Positions 1-7,045 of a DNA stretch of 21,382 bases are shown here, piece after piece. The translations under genes and the position numbers were made by a program. Source of the stretch: Bacillota bacterium (GTDB taxonomy: Bacteria; Bacillota; Clostridia; Lachnospirales; Lachnospiraceae); the NCBI GenBank assembly GCA_023415595.1, contig JAEZJW010000008.1:1-21382 (forward strand), in the 5' to 3' direction. Below the pieces are notes generated by a model that was not told the DNA's origin, did no database searches, and was given only the letters and a program-made list of their open reading frames with translations. The stretch's first letter is position 1; every line of letters begins with the position of its first letter.

Positions 1-56
1 GCACGGAGGGTGTCGGAACGGAATTCGTCTTCTCCCTGACCAAGTCGGGGGAGTAG
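1..56 (+). CDS. C-terminal end of a probable sensor histidine kinase (partial)
   Basis: Reading from base 3, the frame gives TEGVGTEFVFSLTKSGE followed by TAG at 54-56. The G-V-G-T-x-F-x-F-x-L pattern is typical of the last strand of the HATPase_c ATP-binding domain, where many sensor histidine kinases end. Only 17 residues are visible, so the sensor type and partner regulator cannot be told. Its transcript would run directly into repeat element A. Another GHKL ATPase is possible. Confidence 0.55.
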   Translation, partial: TEGVGTEFVFSLTKSGE

Positions 57-90
57 AGTTCGTATAATTCTGGATTAAGGTTACGAGAAT

Positions 91-368
91 GGCGGCAGGG
101 TAAGCTGGACAGGGACCGTTGAAAACCGATGGCTGCAAGCGATTGTACTAGGCAGAACAGCCTTAGGAAAGTAAATGGGAGTAACTTAGTGATTTATTAC
201 GGGTCGGTGCAAATGGACTTCCCTGTCCATTGCACCTTAATCCGCCCTCCATGGCGGATTACCCCTTTCATGTTGTCCATTTTCTTTCCTATACCTGTTC
301 AGCTAAGTACAATAACGCTTGCGCCATAAGGTTTTTCTCCAGCCCCTGTCCAGCCCACCCTGCCTGCC
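91..368 (+). repeat. Structured repeat element A: long bulged stem with two apical hairpins
   Basis: The two halves are near-complete inverted repeats. From the outside in: 94-101 with 357-364 (GGCAGGGT/ACCCTGCC), 104-114 with 344-354 (GCTGGACAGGG/CCCTGTCCAGC), 121-127 with 330-337, 135-141 with 316-322 (GCAAGCG/CGCTTGC), 142-151 with 303-313, 156-160 with 295-299, 164-171 with 284-291, 173-178 with 277-282. The apex carries two hairpins: 206-236 (GGTGCA-A-ATGGAC paired with GTCCATTGCACC) and 238-261 (TAATCCGCC/GGCGGATTA). A diverged second copy lies inverted at 2859-3143. It follows the histidine kinase stop codon and holds no convincing gene. It could be a non-autonomous mobile element, an ERIC- or BOX-like intergenic repeat, or a structured RNA. 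The pairing is read directly; the function is unknown. Confidence 0.85.
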
Positions 369-674
369 ATCCCTTTAGACTTTGATAGAGTAACCGATTA
401 TTGATGCTAACTATTTATACCTAATCTTATTTCAGTTATTATTTTGTTAACTGCTGGGTGTACATAGTTATTTTAATTTATGAGATTGTTCTTTTTCTAA
501 TTTGTCAGATTGCTTTTAATCTGGAATGAGGACATGAACTCGCAAAGCTTAGAATAGATTTTGATAAGTAATATGATTTTGTAACTTATATTCTAATGGA
601 TAAGCTAGAAAAACTCTAGGCTAGTTGTTTATTCTTTAGATCTTAAAAATTTTATTATGGAATGGAGTGTTCTT
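369..674. other. AT-rich intergenic region without a recognisable gene
   Basis: This is the region between element A and the reductase gene. The only structure seen is a small 6-bp hairpin (CAGATT at 506-511 with AATCTG at 518-523). No clear consensus promoter for the downstream gene was found. A TTGATA lies near 560, but the best -10-like hexamers are at poor spacing. Confidence 0.5.
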
Positions 675-1805
675 ATGGAGTACAGAAATTTGGAGACATT
701 GGGTATAAAGACTTCTCTTCTGGGCTTTGGCTGCATGCGCTTTCCCAAACATCGGGATGGAAGCATCAATCAGGAGAAAGCAGAGCAATTAATTGATCTG
801 GCCTATCAAAACGGTGTAAACTACTTTGATACAGCCTTTAACTACCATGAGGGTAAAAGTGAGGAGTTTACCGGTAAAGCGCTTGCGAAATATGACCGCA
901 GCAGCTTCTATCTGGCAACTAAGATGCCCCATTGGCTGATAAATAGTCCGGAGGACGCAGAAAGAATCTTCAATAAGCAGCTGGAACGATTACAGATGGA
1001 TTATATCGACTTCTATCTTCTCCATGCGTTAGATCGCAAGGCCTTTGATAAATTGGTCAGCTTTGGTGTATTAGAGCTCGTTGACCGGTTGAAGAAGGAA
1101 GGTAAAATACAATACATAGGCTTCTCTTTCCATGATGAATTCGATTCCTTTGATTACATATTGAATTACCGTGAGTGGGATTTCTGCCAGATACAGCTGA
1201 ATTATATGGATACCGAAGTTCAAGCTGGCATGAAGGGTTATGAACTGGCTACACAGAAGAATGTACCTTTGGTCATCATGGAGCCTGTAAAGGGAGGGAA
1301 TCTGGCGAAGCTTCCTGACAGTGTAACGAAGCATTTCCGTGCAATGGATCCGGATAAAAGTACGGCATCCTGGGCTCTTCGTTGGGTGGCATCCCTGCCG
1401 AATGTTAAAGTAGTGCTTAGCGGTATGTCGAATGAAAAGCAGGTTAGTGATAACCTGAATACCTTCAACAACTTCAGCCCAATGAATGAGGCTGAGAATA
1501 AAGCCGTCGAAGCTGCAGCGAAAGCTCTTCGTAAGAGGGTCAGAAACGGCTGTACCGGTTGTTCCTACTGCATGCCATGTCCGTCAGGAGTTAATATTCC
1601 GCGTAATTTTGAAATATGGAACGGGTACGGAATATACCGTAATCCCTGGGAAGCCAAGTGGTTATGGGCAAATCAGATTAAAGAAGATGAGAAAGCGAAA
1701 AACTGTATTGAATGTGGCCAGTGCGAGGAGCATTGCCCTCAGAAGATCCAGATCCGTTCAAACCTAAAGCAGCTTCAAACTGAGTTGGATGCAGTTACAA
1801 AATAA
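675..1805 (+). CDS. Aldo/keto reductase with C-terminal [4Fe-4S] domain
   Basis: A 376-aa oxidoreductase of the aldo/keto reductase superfamily (TIM barrel, NAD(P)H-dependent carbonyl reduction), fused to a ferredoxin-like tail. The catalytic tetrad is visible as D52, Y57, K83 and H117 (FDTAFNYHEG, LATKMP, LLHALD). The C-terminus has two cysteine clusters: C293/C296/C299/C302 (CTGCSYCMPCP) and C344/C347/C350/C354 (CIECGQCEEHCP), enough for one or two iron-sulfur clusters. This architecture is common in anaerobic Firmicutes; the substrate is not predictable. ATG at 675 is preferred over ATG at 657, because GGAG sits 7 bases before it and the protein then starts at MEYRNLETLG, as in the family. 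It is a single gene, closed by a terminator. Confidence 0.9.
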   Translation: MEYRNLETLGIKTSLLGFGCMRFPKHRDGSINQEKAEQLIDLAYQNGVNYFDTAFNYHEGKSEEFTGKALAKYDRSSFYLATKMPHWLINSPEDAERIFNKQLERLQMDYIDFYLLHALDRKAFDKLVSFGVLELVDRLKKEGKIQYIGFSFHDEFDSFDYILNYREWDFCQIQLNYMDTEVQAGMKGYELATQKNVPLVIMEPVKGGNLAKLPDSVTKHFRAMDPDKSTASWALRWVASLPNVKVVLSGMSNEKQVSDNLNTFNNFSPMNEAENKAVEAAAKALRKRVRNGCTGCSYCMPCPSGVNIPRNFEIWNGYGIYRNPWEAKWLWANQIKEDEKAKNCIECGQCEEHCPQKIQIRSNLKQLQTELDAVTK

Positions 1806-1816
1806 GAGATTTCAAT

Positions 1817-1845
1817 AGCGGTGCACATCCGGCACCGCTTTTTTA
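1817..1845 (+). terminator. Rho-independent terminator of the aldo/keto reductase gene
   Basis: AGCGGTGC (1817-1824) pairs perfectly with GCACCGCT (1832-1839) across a 7-nt loop, followed by a run of six T. It begins 12 bases after the stop codon. Confidence 0.9.
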
Positions 1846-1879
1846 CACGCATACCTTATCTGCCACATGGAGGGATAAA

Positions 1880-2761
1880 ATGAATATCACATTTAAAAAT
1901 TATTGTATGCTCACAGATTTTGCGAAGGTATCAAAGTTTTTCAGGGACAACTATGTACCATACCTTAAGAATGGCCATTGGTCAGAAGCAACCTGGGCGT
2001 ATATCCATGGTTTACCGTGGTTTGATTATATAAGACATTATAAAATTGGAATGTGGCTGGATAACGATAGAGTAATTGCTCTATGTTCTTATGAAACAAA
2101 ACCCGGAGAGGCATATATTTTTACTGCAGGAGGTTATGAATACTTGAGGCCTGTGCTTCTGGATTACGCAGAAAAAACCCTATATGCTATGAATGAGAAT
2201 GGACAGAAAGTATTACAGGTACGAGTCACTACTGTCGATCCTGATTTTCAAGCCCTCCTATTATCGCAAGGCTATACCCCCTCCTCGGAATACGATTTAA
2301 CAGTGTACGATTATTCGAAAGAATTACCTATGTCCGAAATAACCGAGGGTTTTAAAATCATTACTATGGATGAAGAAAATGATTATAAGAGAGCAGCAAA
2401 TGCCGTATGGGCAGGCTTTGACCATGAAGGTGAAAACAATCTCGAGGGTTATATGTTAGGCTTGAATATACCCGGTTTTCGAAAAGACCTGCTATTCCTA
2501 GCAAAGGCTGATAATGGAGATTATTGTTCTTACGGATTAATATGGCTGGATGAGGAACATCATTATTCATTTCTGGAACCCTTATCAACGGTACCCAGGT
2601 ATCGCCGTAAGGGTTTAGCAAAATCCCTTCTCTATGAAGCAATCAATAGAACAGCCAAGCTTGGCGCAACCTACATGGTCGGTGGAAGCGGTGCCTTCTA
2701 TACAGAAATCGGATTTGAAAAACTCTATACCGTACAATATTATCAAAAAATTTTATATTAA
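1880..2761 (+). CDS. GNAT family N-acetyltransferase
   Basis: A 293-aa protein. The C-terminal half has the GNAT acetyl-CoA binding signature: a strand ending in FLEPLSTVPRYRRKGLAKSLL (the R-x-x-G-x-A loop that holds the CoA pyrophosphate) and a final GFEKLYTVQYYQK strand. The N-terminal 140 residues look like a second, degenerate GNAT-like domain, so this is probably a tandem GNAT protein. The acceptor is unknown. The start ATG follows GGAGGGATAAA. The gene lies 35 bases after the reductase terminator, so it probably has its own promoter. The stop codon is followed 4 bases later by repeat arm R1 of element B. Confidence 0.85.
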   Translation: MNITFKNYCMLTDFAKVSKFFRDNYVPYLKNGHWSEATWAYIHGLPWFDYIRHYKIGMWLDNDRVIALCSYETKPGEAYIFTAGGYEYLRPVLLDYAEKTLYAMNENGQKVLQVRVTTVDPDFQALLLSQGYTPSSEYDLTVYDYSKELPMSEITEGFKIITMDEENDYKRAANAVWAGFDHEGENNLEGYMLGLNIPGFRKDLLFLAKADNGDYCSYGLIWLDEEHHYSFLEPLSTVPRYRRKGLAKSLLYEAINRTAKLGATYMVGGSGAFYTEIGFEKLYTVQYYQKILY

Positions 2762-2765
2762 ATAA

Positions 2766-3213
2766 AGTATATCCCGGATTCCCGTGGGGACATGATGCCG
2801 GGGGCTTCAGATAATTAATATATAGAATGGTATAACTTATATTAATTAAAAGTATATCCCGGATTCCTGTGGGACATGATGCCGGGGGCTTCGGGAAAAC
2901 ATATGTCACAATCGAATTGTACTTAGAAGAACAAGGATAGTAATATAAATGTTCAAGAGCAGAAGGGAACTCCGCCATGGAGGGCGGAGTTAGGTGCAAT
3001 GGACAAGGAAGTCCATTTGCACCGACCTGTAAAATCACGCTGCCTGAAACACATTTAGATTACTATCCTTGTTATACTCTAGTACAATCGATTGTGTAAA
3101 TCCGGTTTCCCGAAGCCCTCGGTACATGGCACACGGGAATCCGTTCATATACTAAATCTTTGTTAAAATATACATATCTCCCAAAGCCCCCGGTACTTAC
3201 CCCACGGGAATCC
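2766..3213. repeat. Element B with outer arms: nested double inverted repeat between convergent genes
   Basis: The gap between the two convergent stop codons is filled by two nested inverted-repeat pairs around the element B core. Outer pair: R1 GGATTCCCGTGGGG (2776-2789) and CCGGGGGCTT (2798-2807) match perfectly, as reverse complements, 3200-3213 and 3184-3193 (R4). Inner pair: R2 2860-2898 and R3 3106-3143. R1 and R2 are direct repeats 85 bases apart, sharing AGTATATCCCGGATTCC and ACATGATGCCGGGGGCTTC. Between them is an 11-bp AT hairpin (2812-2822 with 2838-2848). No other terminator was seen between the two genes, so the element may also end transcription from both sides. Confidence 0.85.
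2859..3143 (-). repeat. Structured repeat element B core (second copy of the element A family)
   Basis: This is an inverted, diverged copy of element A. Arms from the outside in: R2/R3, with 2886-2898 perfectly paired to 3106-3118; CACAATCG 2907-2914 with 3089-3096; ATTGTACTTAG 2916-2926 with CTAGTACAAT 3079-3088; ACAAGGATAGTAAT 2931-2944 with 3059-3072 (14 bp perfect); AAATGT 2947-2952 with 3051-3056. The apex carries AACTCCGCC/GGCGGAGTT (2968-2991) and a GGTGCA-type hairpin (2993-3023). Read on the minus strand, the second hairpin with its flank matches 202-236 of element A apart from one loop base. The ATTGTACT(T)AG block is also shared. Several stem pairs differ from A by paired changes. 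Confidence 0.85.
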
Positions 3214-3222
3214 GTGCAAGGT

Positions 3223-3720
3223 TTATGCCTCATCCCAGCTATGGTGATGAAGCTGCCCCTCCAACCGCATACCCTCGAAATTGTTCTGTCTGAGGGCTTC
3301 GTAAAGGACGATAGCCACCGAGTTCCCCAGGTTCAGGGATCGGATCTCCCCAATCATCGGGATACGGATTGTATTATCCTTATTCGCAAGTAGGAGCTCC
3401 TCCGGAATCCCTGCGCTTTCTTTCCCGAACATAAGGAAGCAGTCCGGTTCATACGCAACATGGGTGTAGGACTTCTGCGCCTTGGTCGTAGCCATATAGA
3501 TCTTCGCCCCGGGATTCTTGCTTATGAAGTCTTCGTAATTCTCATATACCGTCAGGTCCAGGTGCTGCCAGTAGTCCAGTCCTGCCCTGCGGATCTCCTT
3601 CTCATCCAAACGGAAGCCCAAGGGTTCGATCAGATGAAGCTTCGTACCGGTCGCAACGCAGGTTCTGCCGATATTACCGGTATTCGCGGGCATTTCAGGT
3701 TCTAATAATACGATGTTCAT
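3223..3720 (-). CDS. trmL: tRNA (cytidine(34)-2'-O)-methyltransferase
   Basis: A 165-aa SPOUT-superfamily RNA methyltransferase, close to the usual TrmL length of about 155-160. It uses S-adenosylmethionine to methylate the wobble ribose 34 of certain tRNA-Leu isoacceptors. Visible motifs: N-terminal NIVLLEPEMPANTGNIGRTC, GKESAGIPEELL (knot region), and IRSLNLGNSVAIVLYEALRQ (the SAM-binding trefoil-knot signature). The start ATG has AGGAGGAAG upstream. It is co-directional with cheX, 33 bases downstream of it and beyond the terminator that ends cheX; no separate promoter is obvious, so it may rely on read-through. It is convergent with the GNAT gene. Confidence 0.93.
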   Translation of the reverse strand: MNIVLLEPEMPANTGNIGRTCVATGTKLHLIEPLGFRLDEKEIRRAGLDYWQHLDLTVYENYEDFISKNPGAKIYMATTKAQKSYTHVAYEPDCFLMFGKESAGIPEELLLANKDNTIRIPMIGEIRSLNLGNSVAIVLYEALRQNNFEGMRLEGQLHHHSWDEA

Positions 3721-3741
3721 GTATCATCTTCCTCCTAAAAG

Positions 3742-3767
3742 AAAAAAGGTGAATTAATCACCTTTTA
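3742..3767 (-). terminator. Terminator overlapping the cheX stop codon
   Basis: On the minus strand, AAAAGGTGA, a 5-nt loop and TCACCTTTT form a 9-bp stem (3744-3752 with 3758-3766) that runs into a T-rich tract. The last cheX codons and the TAA (3754-3756) lie inside the stem and loop, so terminating ribosomes would cover the hairpin. Some read-through into trmL is likely. Confidence 0.75.
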
Positions 3768-4224
3768 TCGCAATATTAATTTCAATTATCTTACCATTCT
3801 CGTATTCCAGGGGAACACAGATATTTCTTGCGAAATTAGTCGTAAATGACATCGTTCCGCTGCCAACCGTCGGTGGTGTTATATCAATATCAATTCCCTT
3901 AGTAGAGAAGATTGTTGCCGTATTGCCAAGTATCATATTACCCAACTCACATATTGCACTTCGAGACAATTCATCTAATTGGGTGACAGGCATCATGATC
4001 ATTTTTGACGCTATATCGCATGCAATATTATACTCAAAAGCTATCATTACCTGACCCTTCATCTCACCGGTGAAACCGATCAGAATAACCAGGGTGTTAT
4101 CTAAAAAAATCGGATCCTTTACATATGGCTTACCTAATTTCGCATCAACAAAACACATTTCTTTTAAAATCTTTGTTGAAGCCATCAGGAACGGGTTAAT
4201 GTGGTCTACATTCAATGTGGCCAT
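3754..4224 (-). CDS. cheX: CheX-type chemotaxis phosphatase family protein
   Basis: A 156-aa protein of the CheC/CheX/FliY phosphatase fold. CheX dephosphorylates CheY-P or related receiver domains. One E-x-x-N active-site motif is visible, E93-L-G-N96 in CELGNMILGNTATIF, together with the N-terminal INPFLMASTKILKEM and the GFTGEMKGQVMIAF strand typical of CheX. The start ATG follows AGGAGGTAACTTAC. No flagellar or chemotaxis gene accompanies it, so it may act on a non-chemotaxis receiver protein. It is preceded by its own promoter in the 63-base gap after the aminotransferase gene and ends in a terminator. Confidence 0.85.
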   Translation of the reverse strand: MATLNVDHINPFLMASTKILKEMCFVDAKLGKPYVKDPIFLDNTLVILIGFTGEMKGQVMIAFEYNIACDIASKMIMMPVTQLDELSRSAICELGNMILGNTATIFSTKGIDIDITPPTVGSGTMSFTTNFARNICVPLEYENGKIIEINIAIKGD

Positions 4225-4253
4225 GTAAGTTACCTCCTATGTGTCTTGCTAGC

Positions 4254-4283
4254 ATTTTATCACAGATTCACCATGTATTTCAA
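4254..4283 (-). promoter_or_regulatory. Probable sigma-A promoter of cheX
   Basis: On the minus strand, -35 TTGAAA (4278-4283), an 18-base spacer and -10 TAAAAT (4254-4259), lying about 30 bases before the cheX start. Confidence 0.55.
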
Positions 4284-4287
4284 CTAA

Positions 4288-5457
4288 TTAGTGTAATTTC
4301 CTTATATTTACAACAAATTTCTCAATTCTTTCCAGAGCCAGCTTTATATTTTCTATGGAATAAGCATAGGAGATTCTAAGATAGCCTTCTCCGCAATCAC
4401 CGAAGGCAGTTCCAGGAACTACTGCAACTTTTTCTTCCTGTAATAGCCTGGTAGCAAACTCTTCTGAAGTCATACCCAAACTCTTAATACACGGAAATAC
4501 ATAGAATGCTCCAAAGGGCTCAAAGCAATCCAATCCCATGCTGCGGAACGCATGAACAACAAACCTTCTACGTTTATCGTAGGCATCCCTCATCATCTCC
4601 ACATCAGGATCTCCGTTTTTCACTGCCTCAATTCCGGCATACTGGCTGGTGGTCGGAGCACACATGATGGCAAACTGATGAATCTTAAGCATCTGCTCGA
4701 TGATCGGAGCAGGACCGCAGGCATAACCAAGTCTCCATCCGGTCATGGCATAGGATTTAGAAAATCCGTTGATTACGATCGTCCTCTCCTTCATGCCCGG
4801 GAAGGATGCGATGGAAACATGCTTCGATCCATAGGTCAGTTCTGAATAGATCTCATCCGAGATTACAATTAAATCCTTATCAATGATAACATCTACGATA
4901 TCCTTCAGGTCATCATAGGTCATTATGGCACCGGTGGGATTATTGGGAAATGCAAGAATTAAAACCTTTGTTTTATCAGTGATAGATTCAAGAAGCTGTT
5001 TTCTCGTAAGCTTAAAATCATTCTCACCCTTCAGCTCGATTACCACCGGTACTCCGCCGGCAAGAATCGTACAGGGATGATAGGAGACATAACAGGGCTG
5101 AGGTACTAATACCTCATCCCCAGGATCCAGCATCGCACGCAAAGCGATATCAATTGCTTCACTGCCGCCAACGGTTATCATTGTTTCCTTATCATACCGA
5201 TAGTTAAGATCAAATCTTCTCTTCAGATAGCTGCAGATTTCCTGTTTTAATTCCTTTAGACCTGCATTAGAGGTATAGAAGGTTCTCCCCTTCTCCAGGG
5301 AATAGATACCCTCTTCACGAATATGCCAGGGCGTGTCGAAATCAGGCTCACCCACACCCAGTGAAATTGCGTCTTTCATTTCACTGACAATATCAAAAAA
5401 CTTACGGATGCCGGAAGGCTGAATCATTACGATTTGCTTAGATAGTGGATTTCTCAA
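4288..5457 (-). CDS. Class I/II pyridoxal-phosphate aminotransferase
   Basis: A 389-aa fold-type I PLP enzyme, probably transaminating an amino acid with 2-oxoglutarate. Visible active-site residues: N173 in FPNNPTG, D201 and Y204 in ISDEIYSELTYG, the Schiff-base lysine K234 in NGFSKSYAMTGWRLGY, and the C-terminal arginine in YLRISYAYS. The N-terminal GVGEPDFDTP matches the subfamily often called aspartate or aromatic aminotransferase (PatA-like). The start is a TTG at 5455-5457 that overlaps the TGA of the upstream regulator (TTGA), which gives the family N-terminus MRNPLSKQIV. Translation is therefore probably coupled to the regulator. The exact substrate cannot be read from sequence. Confidence 0.92.
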   Translation of the reverse strand: MRNPLSKQIVMIQPSGIRKFFDIVSEMKDAISLGVGEPDFDTPWHIREEGIYSLEKGRTFYTSNAGLKELKQEICSYLKRRFDLNYRYDKETMITVGGSEAIDIALRAMLDPGDEVLVPQPCYVSYHPCTILAGGVPVVIELKGENDFKLTRKQLLESITDKTKVLILAFPNNPTGAIMTYDDLKDIVDVIIDKDLIVISDEIYSELTYGSKHVSIASFPGMKERTIVINGFSKSYAMTGWRLGYACGPAPIIEQMLKIHQFAIMCAPTTSQYAGIEAVKNGDPDVEMMRDAYDKRRRFVVHAFRSMGLDCFEPFGAFYVFPCIKSLGMTSEEFATRLLQEEKVAVVPGTAFGDCGEGYLRISYAYSIENIKLALERIEKFVVNIRKLH

Positions 5458-5936
5458 GGTGAAATCAGCATCCTTTCATCAAGTTTGGCCTGAACGAGGG
5501 GCATCCCGTGTTCCTTATATTTCTTAAGAACAAAATGAGTCGCCGTACTTAATACTGCTTCCATCGGGGCCAGCTTCCCAGAGACAAAGGACGCTACCTC
5601 CCTCATCGTCTTACCTTCAATAATAACTGTAAGATCGAAGCCTCCGGACATCAGATATACTGATTGGACCTCATCAAACTGATAAATTCTCTCTGCAATC
5701 TTATCAAAGCCCAATCCCCTCTGAGGTGTAACCTTAACTTCAATCAGGGCTGTAACCCTCTCACAGTTTACCTTATCCCAGTTGATCAGTGTGGGATAAC
5801 CGCAGATTACGGTTTCCTCTTCCATCTGCCTAATCACTGCGGATACCTCTTCCTCGGTGGTACCAAGCATGGTTGCCAGATCAGATGCTGTCAGCTTACT
5901 GTTCTTATCAATCGCCATTAAGATTTGCTCTCTCAT
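5454..5936 (-). CDS. Lrp/AsnC family transcriptional regulator
   Basis: A 160-aa protein with the Lrp/AsnC layout. An N-terminal winged helix-turn-helix (about residues 1-55, MREQILMAIDKNSKLTASDL onward) is followed by a RAM ligand-binding domain (about 65-145, including VQSVYLMSGGFDLTVIIEG). These proteins are usually octamers or dimers that respond to amino acids. ATG at 5936 is chosen because the family starts here; GGGGAGGTG lies upstream but somewhat far (about 11-13 bases). A longer frame to 5996 would run back through the upstream terminator. It overlaps the aminotransferase start by 4 bases, so it probably senses that enzyme's substrate or product. Confidence 0.9.
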   Translation of the reverse strand: MREQILMAIDKNSKLTASDLATMLGTTEEEVSAVIRQMEEETVICGYPTLINWDKVNCERVTALIEVKVTPQRGLGFDKIAERIYQFDEVQSVYLMSGGFDLTVIIEGKTMREVASFVSGKLAPMEAVLSTATHFVLKKYKEHGMPLVQAKLDERMLISP

Positions 5937-5968
5937 ATAAATAACGACACCTCCCCTAATAGACTTAT

Positions 5969-6022
5969 AAAAACCGAAAGAACAAGGAATGAGCACCTAT
6001 GTGCGAAATTCCGAAGTTCTTT
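5969..6022 (-). terminator. Terminator after the AIR-synthase-like gene
   Basis: On the minus strand, a three-part stem: AAAGAAC (minus-strand sequence of 6016-6022) with GTTCTTT (5977-5983), GGAAT with ATTCC, and GCAC with GTGC around an ATAG loop. It is followed by CGGTTTTTAT. It separates the vanW transcription unit from the Lrp-aminotransferase pair. Confidence 0.75.
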
Positions 6023-6034
6023 CCAAGCAAATAT

Positions 6035-7045
6035 TTATTTCGCTTTGACCTTATATAGTTCATCTGCCTTAGGCGGTTCCAGGAATCGTCTTTCCTCATC
6101 GTTTAATATAACCCTGTCATTACCTTCCCTGATGTAGCCGATGACAGCTGCCGGTATCCCCTCTGCTTTCAGGCGGTCCACCAGCTGATTTCCTCTATCC
6201 GCTACAATCAGCATACAGCCGCTGGAGATCAGCATATAGGGATTCAGATCATAGAATTCACATATTTCTACTGTTTCCTGCTTCAACAGGATCTTCTTAA
6301 TATCTACTTCAAGACCGACCTTCGAAGCAGCACCGATTTCCCAGAGGGCTCCGAATATTCCTCCCTCCGTAACATCGTGCATCGAAGTCACGCCAAATTC
6401 CCGTGCTACCTTCGCTTCCGGAACCACGGAAATATGATCTATCAGCAGTTTTGCCCCTTCAATGAAGGTGGAGGAGTACTTTTGTAATAGCTCCTGTTCC
6501 TTTTCTGCCGCAATGATGGCTGTCCCTTCCAGACCGGCCCATTTTGTCATTACTATTTCCTGACCGGGCATCGCTCCTGCTGTCTTAATAATCCCGGAAC
6601 GCTTCATCTTACCTACTCCGGTTACCGTTACAATGGGCTGGGTAACAGCTCTGGTAACCTCCGTATGTCCACCAATCACTTCAATATTCAACTTACAGCA
6701 GGCAGCCTCAATATCCTTCATCATACCTTTCAGCTCCTGCTCTGAAGACGCCTCCGGCAGAAGGATCGTAAGCATGATACCGATTACCTCTGCGCCATCA
6801 GAAGCAATGTCATTAGCCGTTATATGCACAGCCAATGTGCCGATGTCGTTAATGGCTCCGGTGATCGGATCGGAAGATATCACGATTACCTCGTCCTCGC
6901 CAACAGCTAGAACACTGCAGTCCTCTCCTATGGCCGGACCTACGAGTACTTCCTCTCTTCTATGCCCTATTTGCTTCAGTACAGACCTCTTCAGGACTGT
7001 TTCTGGTATTTTACCAATCTCCATCTCACCGACTCCGATATTCAT
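6035..7045 (-). CDS. AIR synthase-related (HypE/PurM-like) ATP-binding protein
   Basis: A 336-aa member of the PurM/HypE/ThiL/SelD superfamily, which binds ATP between AIRS N- and C-terminal domains. Visible motifs: AIGEDCSVL and SSDPITGAINDIGTLAVHIT (N-domain metal/phosphate loops), IEVIGGHTEVT, and HDVTEGGIFGALWEIG (the D-V-T-E-G-G loop starting the C-domain). True HypE ends in a PR-I-C cysteine tail needed for CN ligand synthesis; this protein ends KADELYKVKAK and has no such tail. No other hyp, pur, thi or sel gene is nearby. It is therefore probably a HypE paralogue of unknown reaction. Its ATG overlaps the vanW stop codon by one base (TAATG), so the two are translationally coupled. Confidence 0.85.
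   Translation of the reverse strand: MNIGVGEMEIGKIPETVLKRSVLKQIGHRREEVLVGPAIGEDCSVLAVGEDEVIVISSDPITGAINDIGTLAVHITANDIASDGAEVIGIMLTILLPEASSEQELKGMMKDIEAACCKLNIEVIGGHTEVTRAVTQPIVTVTGVGKMKRSGIIKTAGAMPGQEIVMTKWAGLEGTAIIAAEKEQELLQKYSSTFIEGAKLLIDHISVVPEAKVAREFGVTSMHDVTEGGIFGALWEIGAASKVGLEVDIKKILLKQETVEICEFYDLNPYMLISSGCMLIVADRGNQLVDRLKAEGIPAAVIGYIREGNDRVILNDEERRFLEPPKADELYKVKAK

Noticed and set aside
129..329. Open frame of 66 codons
   Set aside because: It lies wholly within the inverted-repeat arms and hairpins of element A, has no ribosome binding site and shows no protein-like composition.
2643..3038. Minus-strand open frame of 131 codons
   Set aside because: It runs across element B and into the antisense of the GNAT gene; repeated PPASCP-type segments are translations of the R1 and R2 repeats.
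2766..3213. CRISPR-like repeats
   Set aside because: Only four units exist, two in each orientation, forming nested inverted repeats around a hairpin core, with no regular spacers and no cas genes.
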